Below are positions 1 to 9,372 of a stretch of DNA of 64,000 nucleotides, in pieces (the first letter of the stretch is position 1; the number at the start of each line of letters is the position of its first letter). Origin of the DNA: Elusimicrobiota bacterium (GTDB taxonomy: Bacteria > Elusimicrobiota > Elusimicrobia > Elusimicrobiales > UBA9959). The DNA is taken from NCBI GenBank assembly GCA_016234365.1, contig JACRER010000003.1:31567-95566 (forward strand), in the 5' to 3' direction. A program made the position numbers and the translations under genes. Under the pieces are notes generated by a model. The model saw only the letters and a program-made list of their open reading frames with translations, searched no databases and had not been told where the DNA came from.

Positions 1-2070
1 TCCATACAATTCCTTAAGGGCGTGGGCCCCAAAAAAGCGGAGCTGTTCGCGCACCTCGGGGTGGAAACTCTGGACGACCTGCTCTTTTATTTCCCGCGCA
101 AGTGGGAGGACCGCCGCCTGCCCGGCAGGAAAGAGCCGCTGCCGTTGCTGGAGGATGCGCCGGTTGTGCGCGGCAAAATAAAGCATGTGCGCGATATGTA
201 CACGGGCAGCGGCCTGCGCATCTTCAAGATAGTCCTGGAAACCCCCTATGGCGAGGCCGAGGCCAGTTTCTTCAAGCGCCACAGTCCGCGCTTCGACGTG
301 TTCGCCGCGCTGCGCAAAGACCTTAAAGAAGGGCGCACCGTCTGGGTAACGGGGACCCCCGAAGACCCGCTTTTCCTAAGCCGTATCCGCGCCGACGAAT
401 ACTATCTGGAGGACGACGCACGCGCGCTGAAGATGCACGTGGGGCGCATAGTGCCGGTTTACCCGCTGACCGAGGGCCTGACGGCCAGGTTCATGCGCGA
501 GGCCGTGTATGAGGCCGTTATGGCCGGGCACGAAGCGGTTGGTGATTTCCTGCCGCCGGACCTGGCGGCCGGCCGCGGCCTGGTGGCGCGGGACCTGGCC
601 GCGCGCGCCATTCATTTTCCGGAAAATAATTTCGAGCTTACGCAGTCGCGCCGGCGCTTCATCTATGAGGAACTGCTGCTGATGGCGCTGGCCTGGGCCA
701 TAAAAAAGCGCCAGACCAAGGGCGTGCTGAAGGGCTTTTCCTACGAGGTCAGGAAGACCCTGCTGACGCCCTTCCGCGCCAACCTCGGTTTCCAGTTCAC
801 GGCCGGGCAGGCGCACGCCATAAACGAGATCTTCACGGACATGAGGGCGCCCACCCCCATGGCCCGCCTGCTGGAGGGGGACGTGGGCAGCGGCAAGACC
901 GTGGTGGCGCTGTCGGCCATGCTGCTGGCGGCGGAGAACGGCGGCCAGAGCGTTTTTGCCGCGCCTACCGAGATCCTGGCCGAGCAGCATTTCATAACTT
1001 TCGCGAGTCTGCTTAAAGGGCTGGGCGTGCGCGCGGCCCTGCTGACCGGGCGCGTGAAGGCGGCCGAGCGCAAAAAACTGCTGGCGGACCTGGCGGCGGG
1101 GAAAATAGACATCCTGCTGGGCACCCACGCGGTAATGGGCGAGGGCGTGGTCTTTAAGAATTTGCGGCTGGTGGTCATAGACGAGCAGCACCGCTTCGGC
1201 GTGCGCCAGCGCGCGGCCCTGCGCGCCAAGGGGGACCGGGCCGATATGCTCATCATGACGGCCACGCCCATACCGCGCACGCTGTTCCTGGCGCTTTACG
1301 GCGACCTGGACTTGTCGGTGATAAAGGAACTGCCGCCCGGGCGCAAGCCGGTAAAGACCACCGAGGCGGACGAAGAGACGGCTTTCGCCGCGGTTAAGGA
1401 CGAGGCGGCCAAAGGCCGGCAGGTTTACGTGGTCTACCCGGTCATAGAAGAGACCGCAGACGCCGACATGAAGTCGGTGAAGGCCGAGTTCGAGCGGCTG
1501 AAGGTCCTTTTTCGCGGGCGGAAAGTGGATATGCTGCACGGGCGGATGCCCGGGGAGCTTAAAAAACAGGTCATGGAAGATTTTGCGGCCGGCCGCACCG
1601 ATATCCTGGTGGCCACGCAGGTGATAGAGGTGGGCATAGACGTGCCTAACGCCACGCTGATGGTGATAAATAACGCCGAGCGCTATGGCCTGGCGAGCCT
1701 GCACCAGCTGCGCGGCCGCGTGGGCCGCGGCAAACATGATTCCCGCTGCCTGCTGGTGCCGCACGGGCGCGCCGGCGACTCGCCCGAGCGCCTGCGCGCG
1801 ATGCTGCAGAGCTCCAACGGTTTCGAGCTGAGCGAGAAGGATATTTATATCCGCGGCGCCGGCGAGATCCTGGGAGTGCGCCAGCATGGCGACATGGACC
1901 TTAAACTGGCGGATATGGCGCGCGATAAGGATATCCTTGAACAGGCAATGCAGGACCGCGAAAGCATCCTGGCCGCCGACCCGGAGCTGCAGGCCCGCGG
2001 CAACCGCGGCCTGCGCAAAAAACTCCGCGACCTCTACGCCTCCCGCTGGAACCTGATAGACCTGGCTTGA
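1..2070 (+). CDS. recG: ATP-dependent DNA helicase RecG (5' truncated by window edge)
   Basis: Frame 1 is open from base 1 (SIQFLKGVGPKKAELF). RecG motifs: LLEGDVGSGKTVVAL, DEQHRFGVRQR, MTATPIPRTL, QLRGRVGRG. Confidence 0.95.
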   Translation, partial: SIQFLKGVGPKKAELFAHLGVETLDDLLFYFPRKWEDRRLPGRKEPLPLLEDAPVVRGKIKHVRDMYTGSGLRIFKIVLETPYGEAEASFFKRHSPRFDVFAALRKDLKEGRTVWVTGTPEDPLFLSRIRADEYYLEDDARALKMHVGRIVPVYPLTEGLTARFMREAVYEAVMAGHEAVGDFLPPDLAAGRGLVARDLAARAIHFPENNFELTQSRRRFIYEELLLMALAWAIKKRQTKGVLKGFSYEVRKTLLTPFRANLGFQFTAGQAHAINEIFTDMRAPTPMARLLEGDVGSGKTVVALSAMLLAAENGGQSVFAAPTEILAEQHFITFASLLKGLGVRAALLTGRVKAAERKKLLADLAAGKIDILLGTHAVMGEGVVFKNLRLVVIDEQHRFGVRQRAALRAKGDRADMLIMTATPIPRTLFLALYGDLDLSVIKELPPGRKPVKTTEADEETAFAAVKDEAAKGRQVYVVYPVIEETADADMKSVKAEFERLKVLFRGRKVDMLHGRMPGELKKQVMEDFAAGRTDILVATQVIEVGIDVPNATLMVINNAERYGLASLHQLRGRVGRGKHDSRCLLVPHGRAGDSPERLRAMLQSSNGFELSEKDIYIRGAGEILGVRQHGDMDLKLADMARDKDILEQAMQDRESILAADPELQARGNRGLRKKLRDLYASRWNLIDLA

Positions 2071-2106
2071 ATATTTGATAATATTTGGCGGGATGGGTAC
2101 TTTAAA

Positions 2107-4038
2107 ATGAAAAAAATATTGACGCTGGCCCTGCTGCTGGGCGCGATCTCCGCGCGGCCGGCCTCGGCCGGCCCTTACGAGGACGACCTGGCTTTCTTCA
2201 GGGAGGAGGCCAAGTTCCTGACGGCCGCCATGAACCCGACGTCCCAGGCGAAGGCGCCGGCTTCCGTCTATGTTATAACGGCGGAGGATATCCGGCTTTC
2301 CGGCGCCCGCACCCTGTGGGACGTCCTGCGCCTGGCGCCGGGAGTGGATGTGATGGAGACGCGCACCGGCCAGGGGGACGTGGCCATCCGCGGCTTTAAC
2401 CAGAGTCTGAACAACCGGGTGCTGGTGCTCCTGGACGGCAAGACCGTGCTGCAGGATTTCTACGGCCTGGTGCTCTGGGAAAGCATACCGGTGGGCCTGC
2501 AGGAGATAGACCGCATAGAGGTGGTGGAGGGGCCGTTCTCCGCCCTTTACGGGGCCAGCGCCCTGCAGGGCGTCATCAACATCGTCACCAAGTCCCCGGA
2601 GAAGATAAACGGGGCCGTGCTATCCGCCTCGGCCGGCAACCGGGAGACGGCGTCCGGTTCGGTCCTTTACGGGAAAAGATCCGGGAATCTCAGCTATAAA
2701 GTGGGAGGCGAGCACCGCACCATGAACCGCTTCGAGGATTCCGACCGTCTTGGTTCGCGCGTTTCCAAAGCGAATTTTATGACGGAGTATTCGCTCAACC
2801 CCGAAAGCAAGGTCGGGGTGTCGGGAGGGGTTTCCAAGCTCAGCGATGAAATGATCCTCCTGGGAACGGAGGAAAGCCTGCCGGTATCGCGGGCCGCCTA
2901 CCTGCGCGCGGATTATTCGCTGGGCGGGCTCAAAACCCGGTTCTTCTGGAACCAGAACAATGCCCGGCTGCGAGAGTTCTCTCCGGGCGAAGAGGCCTCG
3001 CTGAATTCGGACACTTACGACCTCCAGGCCGATTATTCCCTGCCGCTGGGGGAGGGCAACCGCGCCACCGCCGGCGCGGAGTACCGGCGCAATACGCTGC
3101 GCGGGGACCTGTTCCCCGCCGGTCTGCACGCGCAGGATATGTATTCCATTTTCATGGAAGATACCTGGGAACCTGGCGAGCGCTGGAGCCTGGTGGCCAG
3201 CGCCAGGGTGGACCGCCACCCGCTGGCGGGCAGCGTGTTCTCCCCGAAGGCAAGCGTTTCTTTCCTTCCCGTCCGGGCCAACGTGTTCCGCGTTTCAGCT
3301 GGCGAAGCGTTCCGTAACCCCACGCTGCTGGAAAATTACATGGCGTACACCCGGACCAGCCCTTATGACAACAGTATCCCCGGACTTACCACGGGCGGCG
3401 GATATACTGGGAACCTGATCTACTCTCTGCGCGGCAACCGGGACATGGAACCGGAGAAGATAGAGTCCGTGGAAGCGGCGCACAGGGGCGAGTACGGCCG
3501 GTTCAAGACCAGTCTTACGGTTTACGCCTACCGGATGAGGGACATGATAGCCTACGCCGACGAGGCCGTTACTCCAGCCGCCCCGGATGTCAGCGTGGAC
3601 CAGTCCTGGGCCAACAGGAACAAGGCCAGGGCCTTCGGGACCGAGGCTGGCGCCGATATACACTTGAGCGGCAGCCTTCACGGCTTCGCTTCTTATTCGT
3701 ATTTCAACGCCAGCAAAGGCGATCCCACCAAGATGCACAACTCTCCCCGCTACAAGGCCCACGGCGGGCTGCGCTACGACGACGGCGCCCTGGCCGGCAT
3801 GCTCTGGGCCTACTGGGCCGGCAAGACCTACTGGGACGCCGGCGAGACCGACGGCGTGGGCAGTTACTTGCTGCTCAACGCCAGGGCCGGCTACAGGTTC
3901 ACGGGCCGGTTGGAAAGCCTCGAGGCCGGACTTACGGCTTTTAACCTGCTGGATAACAGGCATTACGAGATACATCCCGCCGCCGGCGGCGAAAAGCTGG
4001 GCGCGCGGTACGGGGCGGAAATGACCTGGCGTTTCTGA
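2107..4038 (+). CDS. TonB-dependent outer membrane receptor
   Basis: Signal peptide, plug domain (SVYVITAEDIRLSGARTLWDVLRLAPGVDV, VLVLLDGKTV, IEVVEGPFSALYGASALQGVINIVTK), beta-barrel C-terminus ending in WRF. Confidence 0.93.
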   Translation: MKKILTLALLLGAISARPASAGPYEDDLAFFREEAKFLTAAMNPTSQAKAPASVYVITAEDIRLSGARTLWDVLRLAPGVDVMETRTGQGDVAIRGFNQSLNNRVLVLLDGKTVLQDFYGLVLWESIPVGLQEIDRIEVVEGPFSALYGASALQGVINIVTKSPEKINGAVLSASAGNRETASGSVLYGKRSGNLSYKVGGEHRTMNRFEDSDRLGSRVSKANFMTEYSLNPESKVGVSGGVSKLSDEMILLGTEESLPVSRAAYLRADYSLGGLKTRFFWNQNNARLREFSPGEEASLNSDTYDLQADYSLPLGEGNRATAGAEYRRNTLRGDLFPAGLHAQDMYSIFMEDTWEPGERWSLVASARVDRHPLAGSVFSPKASVSFLPVRANVFRVSAGEAFRNPTLLENYMAYTRTSPYDNSIPGLTTGGGYTGNLIYSLRGNRDMEPEKIESVEAAHRGEYGRFKTSLTVYAYRMRDMIAYADEAVTPAAPDVSVDQSWANRNKARAFGTEAGADIHLSGSLHGFASYSYFNASKGDPTKMHNSPRYKAHGGLRYDDGALAGMLWAYWAGKTYWDAGETDGVGSYLLLNARAGYRFTGRLESLEAGLTAFNLLDNRHYEIHPAAGGEKLGARYGAEMTWRF

Positions 4039-4058
4039 GTTACGGCCCGGCCCGATGA

Positions 4059-4096
4059 AAAGAGCCCCGCGCTTACGGCGTGGGGCTCTTTCTTTT
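4059..4096. terminator. Bidirectional intrinsic terminator
   Basis: agagccccgc..gcgtggggctct stem with A/T flanks between convergent TBDR and pilin genes. Confidence 0.75.
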
Positions 4097-4109
4097 CTCC
4101 TTTCCTTCG

Positions 4110-4595
4110 TTAGAAGGTGGTCCAGGGTGTGCTTTCCGCCGCCGCCTGGCCCTTTATGTCCTCGTGGGTGCAGTTGGCCACGAACGTGCCCCACTGCGCC
4201 GTGTTCGCAGGGCTGTTGAAGTAGGCCCAACCGCCCGTATCCTGCGTGCCGGCGCCGCCCTGGAACACGCCCGCGGCGGTGGCTGAACTGAAGATAGCCA
4301 CCGACCTGTCGTCCGCGTGCCCCGTGGTCGGAAGTTTCGCCACTGGTATCTCGTTGATGTACTTGGCGTTGGCGGTAAGCGCCGCCAGGTCCGTTGGGAA
4401 CCAGCCTTCGTTATCGCCGTAATACACCTGCAGCGCGCTCCTGACCGACGAGAGCGCCCCTTTCGTGGCGCCCTCCTTCGACTTGTTGATGAGGTCGGCG
4501 AACTTGGGTATCGCTATGGCCGCCAGGATACCTATGATCGCCACCACTATCATCAGCTCTATCAGGGTGAACCCCTGTCTCGCTTTGCTTTTCAT
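4110..4595 (-). CDS. Type IV major pilin-like protein (prepilin)
   Basis: MKSKARQGFTLIELMIVVAIIGILAAIAIPKFADL prepilin peptidase site and N-terminal helix. Start moved to MKSK within the longer ORF. Confidence 0.93.
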   Translation of the reverse strand: MKSKARQGFTLIELMIVVAIIGILAAIAIPKFADLINKSKEGATKGALSSVRSALQVYYGDNEGWFPTDLAALTANAKYINEIPVAKLPTTGHADDRSVAIFSSATAAGVFQGGAGTQDTGGWAYFNSPANTAQWGTFVANCTHEDIKGQAAAESTPWTTF

Positions 4596-4902
4596 ACTGC
4601 CTCCTCGACGCCGTAGCCGCGGGATAATAGATGAATAAGACCGCGCGGACGCCGTCGACTTATAGTGTAGCTCCCGGGCCTGTTTTTGGCCATCGCCAGG
4701 CGGATACATTTGACGAAAGTTACAGTTGCGCGCGCCCCCCGAAAGGCGCGTGAAAATTCCCTAATATAAGGAACATATATCCCGCGCTTTTATGTCAACA
4801 TTTATTTTTACCAATGAAAAAAGGCCAAAAACTTGCGTCAAAAAACGGATATGGTGTAAAATATGCGCTCTACTACTAATGGTGGTGAGGGTGTTTTAAA
4901 GC

Positions 4903-4946
4903 ACAACGTATAGTAGTCTGGCGAGTGACGATACTAGTATAGTATG
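4903..4946. promoter_or_regulatory. Candidate tandem NrdR boxes upstream of nrdR-nrdD-nrdG-dut
   Basis: acaacgtatagtagtc and atactagtatagtatg resemble the acaCwAtATaTwGtgt NrdR box, centres about 28 bp apart; a related tactacta lies near 4870. Confidence 0.4.
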
Positions 4947-4996
4947 CGCCTCGGTCCGGGGGGCCTTTCGGCCTTTGAAAACAGGAGAACGAATAG

Positions 4997-5446
4997 ATGA
5001 AGTGCCCGTTCTGCGGCGCGGAGGACACCAAGGTCACCGACAGCCGTGATTCGTCCGAAGCCTTCGAAATAAGGCGCCGGCGCGAGTGCGAAAAGTGCGA
5101 GAAGAGGTTTACCACCTACGAACGCATCGAGACGCACCCGCTGGTGGTCATTAAGAAGGACGGCCGCCGCGAGAGCTTCCTTAAAGAGAAGCTCATGAAC
5201 GGCATCATCAAGTCCTGCCAGAAGCGGGACGTCAGCATGGAGAAGATGGAGGAGGCAGGCAGGGATATAGAGAGCGCCTTGCGCAACGAGGATAAATACG
5301 AGATCTCCAGCGGTATGATAGGGGAACTCGTGGCCCGCAAGCTCAAGAAGCTCGACAAAGTCGCGTACATCCGGTTCGCGTCCATTTACAAGGATTTCGA
5401 GGACGTGACGGACTTCGAGAAAGAGATAAAATCGATAACCAAGTAA
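4997..5446 (+). CDS. nrdR: Transcriptional repressor NrdR
   Basis: MKCPFCGAEDTKVTDSRDSSEAFEIRRRRECEKCEKRFTTYERIE zinc ribbon plus ATP-cone. Confidence 0.97.
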   Translation: MKCPFCGAEDTKVTDSRDSSEAFEIRRRRECEKCEKRFTTYERIETHPLVVIKKDGRRESFLKEKLMNGIIKSCQKRDVSMEKMEEAGRDIESALRNEDKYEISSGMIGELVARKLKKLDKVAYIRFASIYKDFEDVTDFEKEIKSITK

Positions 5447-5471
5447 AAAAGGGACAAGGGGACAGAAAGAA

Positions 5472-8400
5472 ATGAACGAATTTTTTCCGAAAGTAATGAA
5501 GAAGCGTGACGGCAAAGTGGCGCCTTTCAACCTGGACAGGATCAAGGCAGCCATCTCCAAGGCGGCCCTTACTCTGGGCGGCCGCGACGAGGAGAAAGCC
5601 GTGGAGGTGGCCAACGAAGTGGCCCGCCGCCTCAACAATGAATTTTCCCTCAAGGGCGCGATCCCTACCGTGGACGATTCTAACGCCATGTGCGTTACCG
5701 TGCTGCGCGAGAAAGGCTTTGACCGCACCGCCGACAAGTTCGAATTCTACGCCCTGGACCGCTCCCGCGTGCGCCGCAGCGGCCTGACCGTGAAAAAGAA
5801 GGCCGGCAAGGCCGACATCACCGACCAGATGCTGCTGGTGCAGAGCATCACCAACGAGACCATCGAGCCGTTCGACCGCAAGAAACTGGCCGAGGCCCTG
5901 GAGAAGGAATACGCGCTGACCCCGGACCTGGCTGGTATGATAGCCAAAGAAACCGAGAACAACGCCTACGAGCTCTCCGAAAAGTACGGCACCAAGTCCT
6001 ACGACACGCAATTCCTGCGCCGCATAGCGGAATCCCACCTCAGCATGATGGGCATCCCGCTCAAGAACTCCGCCCTGGCCATGCCCATCTCCACGGTAGA
6101 GTCCCTGGTGATTGGCAACAGCAAGGAAAACTCCAACATCACCACCAACAACCCCGAGGCGGTGAACCTGGGTATCGCCGAATACGTGCTCAAGCAGTAC
6201 AACCTGCGCAAGGTGTTCACCGAGGAAGTGGCCGCCGCGCACAACAACGGCGTGGTGCATATCCACGACCTGGGCTACCCCCAGCGCGTGTACTGCTCCA
6301 GCCACTCCGTGGAATACATCAAGAAGTACGGCCTCGACAAGATAGTTTCCAACCTGCAGAACAAGAGCAACCCGGCCAAATCCGCCATGGTGCTTAACGG
6401 CCACATCCAGACGTTCCTGGCCGCCATGCAGAGCCGCTACGCCGGCGCGTTGGGCTTCGGCTTCCTTAACATCCTCTACGCCCCCATGCTCAACTGCCCC
6501 GAGGTCCTGGCCGAGGGCGAGCTGGAAGGCAAGCAGGTGCGCCTGCGCAAGGACGCGCTGGAAGCCATGGTGGAAGCCGGCTCCGTAAGCCTGCAGGACG
6601 GCACTTCGGCGCCGTACTTCCGCAAGACCGGCGAGGTGCGCGTGCTGCACAAGCACTCCCGCCGCGAGATGCGCCAGATAGCGCAGAACCTCATCTTCTC
6701 GGCCAGCCAGAACGCGTTCAGCCGCGGCGGGCAGACGCTGTTCATAGACTTCAACATCCACACCGGCGTGCCGCAGTACATGCATAACGTGCCGGCCATG
6801 GGGCCCGGCGGCAAGTACATGCTGGAAGACTCCGCCGGCAACATAGAGCTGGTGGACGAAGCCCCGCGCTTTAAAGGCGTGGAAGGCGATTCCCGCAACG
6901 GCGACGTGGTGCACCCTGCGGACGGCCGCAAGTTCATCACCTACGGCGACCCCCGCATGGTGAAGACCTCTCAGGAGTTCGCCATCGAACTTATGAAGGT
7001 CTGGGAGGACGGCGACAAGTACGGCATCCAGTTCGCCTTCCCCAAGTGCGACCTGCACGTGAGCAAGGAAGCCCTGGAGAACCCCGACGAGCGCGAGGTG
7101 TACGACTACGGCTGCCGCCTGGCCACCAAGAACGGCTCCACGTACTTCATGTTCGACCGCGACGGCGCCGGAGCGACGCTCGCGCAGTGCTGCCGCCTCA
7201 AGGAAAAGGTCACGGACCCGTACCTCCTCAAGCACCCGGAGCGCATCCGCTTCACGGGCTTCCAGAACGTTACTATCAACCTGCCGCAGGCCTGTTTTAA
7301 GGGCAAGACCATGGAAGGCACGCTGGACCAGATAGGCAAAGCCATGGACATAGCCATGAAGGCCCACCTGCAGAAAAAGGCCTACACTCAGACGCTGCTG
7401 GACACCGACGGCAGCCCGCTGCGCTCCCTGGGCATTCCGTCCGACGACGGCACGCCTTACGTGAACCTGGAGAAGGCCACCTACATCATGGGCCTCATAG
7501 GCCTCAACGAAGTGGTGCAGTACCTCACCGGCAAAGAGCTCCATGAGAGCCGCGACGCCTACGAGACCGGCCTGCAGATCATCGACTTCATGTACACCAA
7601 GATCAACGATCTGCGCGCCAAGACCGGCCTTAAAGTGACGCTGGAGGAGACGCCCGCGGAATCGGCCACGCAGAAACTCGCCAAGGGCGACATGGCCCGC
7701 TTCCCCGAGAGCCGCAAGGTCATTAAGGGCGACCTGAAGCGCGCGCCGTATTACACCAACTCCATCCACCTCAACCCGGGCGCCCAGGTGAGCATCCTGG
7801 ACCGCATCGAGCTGCAGAGCAAGTTCCACGACATGATAGAGTCCGGCTCCATCATCCACGTGTACTGCGGCGAGTCCCAGATCCCCGCCGAGAGCATAGG
7901 GGCCCTGGTGGAGAAGACCTACCGCAACACGCGCGCCTCGCAGGTGACCGTGTCTCCGGAATTCACGCACTGCAACGACTGCCACTCCAACTACTTCGGC
8001 TTCAAGGATAAGTGCGGTAAGTGCGGCAGCGAGAACGTTACCAAGCGCACCAAGATAGTGGGCTACTTCTCCAACCTGCCCGGCTGGAACGACTCCCAGC
8101 TGGAGATCAGCCGCGCCCGAGAGGCGGTGGCTCAGCATTACGCCAACTTCACGCCCGGCGTGCAGTGGCTGCACGAAAAGGACCCGTCCAAGAAAGTGAT
8201 GGTGTTCGGCAAGCAGGGCTGCGGCATGTGCGAAGAGGCCAAGGCCAGCCTTACCAGGGCGCTCAAGGAGCAGGGGGTGGAGATCCCGGTGGAATTCCAC
8301 GACCTGACCACGCAGGAAGCCCGCCTGGCGGCCGCCCGCTGGAACGTGCCGCTGGACCCCATCCCCACGGTGCTCGTAAAGAACAACGGCACCGCTACGC

Positions 8401-8492
8401 GCTATGAGCTGGAGTTCAAGCGCGGCAAGCCGGTGCACCGCAAGGAGCCGGAATACTTCAAGATGGTGGAGGGCGCCTACTCGGTAAAGTAG
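5472..8492 (+). CDS. nrdD: Anaerobic (class III) ribonucleoside-triphosphate reductase with N-terminal ATP-cone and C-terminal redoxin-like domain
   Basis: ATP-cone N-terminus, NrdD core, CNDCHSNYFG...CGKCG zinc site, glycyl-radical-like KIVGYFS, then KKVMVFGKQGCGMCEEAKASL redoxin-like segment. Confidence 0.93.
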   Translation: MNEFFPKVMKKRDGKVAPFNLDRIKAAISKAALTLGGRDEEKAVEVANEVARRLNNEFSLKGAIPTVDDSNAMCVTVLREKGFDRTADKFEFYALDRSRVRRSGLTVKKKAGKADITDQMLLVQSITNETIEPFDRKKLAEALEKEYALTPDLAGMIAKETENNAYELSEKYGTKSYDTQFLRRIAESHLSMMGIPLKNSALAMPISTVESLVIGNSKENSNITTNNPEAVNLGIAEYVLKQYNLRKVFTEEVAAAHNNGVVHIHDLGYPQRVYCSSHSVEYIKKYGLDKIVSNLQNKSNPAKSAMVLNGHIQTFLAAMQSRYAGALGFGFLNILYAPMLNCPEVLAEGELEGKQVRLRKDALEAMVEAGSVSLQDGTSAPYFRKTGEVRVLHKHSRREMRQIAQNLIFSASQNAFSRGGQTLFIDFNIHTGVPQYMHNVPAMGPGGKYMLEDSAGNIELVDEAPRFKGVEGDSRNGDVVHPADGRKFITYGDPRMVKTSQEFAIELMKVWEDGDKYGIQFAFPKCDLHVSKEALENPDEREVYDYGCRLATKNGSTYFMFDRDGAGATLAQCCRLKEKVTDPYLLKHPERIRFTGFQNVTINLPQACFKGKTMEGTLDQIGKAMDIAMKAHLQKKAYTQTLLDTDGSPLRSLGIPSDDGTPYVNLEKATYIMGLIGLNEVVQYLTGKELHESRDAYETGLQIIDFMYTKINDLRAKTGLKVTLEETPAESATQKLAKGDMARFPESRKVIKGDLKRAPYYTNSIHLNPGAQVSILDRIELQSKFHDMIESGSIIHVYCGESQIPAESIGALVEKTYRNTRASQVTVSPEFTHCNDCHSNYFGFKDKCGKCGSENVTKRTKIVGYFSNLPGWNDSQLEISRAREAVAQHYANFTPGVQWLHEKDPSKKVMVFGKQGCGMCEEAKASLTRALKEQGVEIPVEFHDLTTQEARLAAARWNVPLDPIPTVLVKNNGTATRYELEFKRGKPVHRKEPEYFKMVEGAYSVK

Positions 8493-8495
8493 AGT

Positions 8496-8624
8496 AGGCC
8501 GTCAAGGGGACGCCTTCTTCGGGTACGCGGGGCCACACCGTGGCCCCGCTCTCGCACTCAGCCCTCGCGCTTGCGCAAGCTCGGGCTTCGTGAGGCCCCT
8601 GCGAAGGCATCCCCTCGCCGGCCT
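8496..8624. repeat. Nested multi-hairpin intergenic element, copy A
   Basis: Outer 22-nt arms 8496-8517/8603-8624 (19/22 match), inner 10-bp hairpin gcggggccac-acc-gtggccccgc (8527-8549), palindrome gcttgcgcaagc (8569-8580). Confidence 0.75.
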
Positions 8625-8645
8625 CCCTTGGGAAACTGGACGAAC

Positions 8646-9371
8646 ATGAAAATAGGCGCGGCTTTGGAATTTAACCTCATCGACTATCCCGGCAAGATAG
8701 CCGCCGTGGCCTTCACGCCCGGCTGCAACTACCTGTGCCCCCACTGCCACGCGGCACCGCTGCTGGCCAACGCCAAGGATATAGGCGACGAAGGCTTCTT
8801 TGCCTACCTCGACACCGTAAAAGAATGGATCACCGGAGTGGTGATCTGCGGCGGCGAGCCCACTCTCCAGGCCGGGCTCATCCCCTTCATAGAAAAAGTG
8901 CGTGCCCGCAACCTGGCCGTAAAGCTGGATACCAACGGCAGCAACCCTAAAGTGCTCGCCCAGCTGCTTGCCGGCGGGCTGGTGGATTACGTGGCCATGG
9001 ACGTTAAGGGCCCCCGCTTCCTGTGGCCGGCCACCGCCGGCGTGGAAGGCCACGAGACCGCCATGGCCGAGAGCATAAAATTGGTGGCGCAGTTCCCTGT
9101 TTACGAATTCCGCACCACCGTAGCCCCCGTGGTGCGCGGCGACGGCGAGATCTCCTTCCTGACCGCGCAGGAAATGGCCGCCGCAGCCCGCTACGTGGCG
9201 CAGGTCACCGGCACCGACGCACACAAGTATTACGTGCAGAAGTTCGTGCCCCGCAAGGACGGCCTGCTGGATAAACGGCTGGAGAAATTCCCCGAGACGC
9301 CGCCCCAGCTGCTGCAGGAAATACACAAAGAAGTGATGAAACACCTTCCCAATACCCAGGTGAGAGGCTGA
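8646..9371 (+). CDS. nrdG: Anaerobic ribonucleotide reductase activating protein (radical SAM)
   Basis: FNLIDYPGKIAAVAFTPGCNYLCPHCHAAPL CX3CX2C cluster; directly downstream of nrdD. Start set at MKIGAAL. Confidence 0.9.
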   Translation: MKIGAALEFNLIDYPGKIAAVAFTPGCNYLCPHCHAAPLLANAKDIGDEGFFAYLDTVKEWITGVVICGGEPTLQAGLIPFIEKVRARNLAVKLDTNGSNPKVLAQLLAGGLVDYVAMDVKGPRFLWPATAGVEGHETAMAESIKLVAQFPVYEFRTTVAPVVRGDGEISFLTAQEMAAAARYVAQVTGTDAHKYYVQKFVPRKDGLLDKRLEKFPETPPQLLQEIHKEVMKHLPNTQVRG

Positions 9372-9372
9372 T

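Noticed and set aside
4596-4709. N-terminal extension of the pilin ORF
   Set aside because: Prepilin leader is short (MKSKARQG|F); upstream residues are intergenic translation.
5343-8438. 1031-aa minus-strand ORF opposite nrdD
   Set aside because: Shadow ORF of a GC-rich gene: low-complexity H/V/G/L/A composition, no domain, and the plus strand clearly encodes NrdD.
8571-8645. N-terminal extension of nrdG
   Set aside because: The extra 25 codons lie inside the structured element A; conserved NrdG sequence starts at MKIGAALEF.
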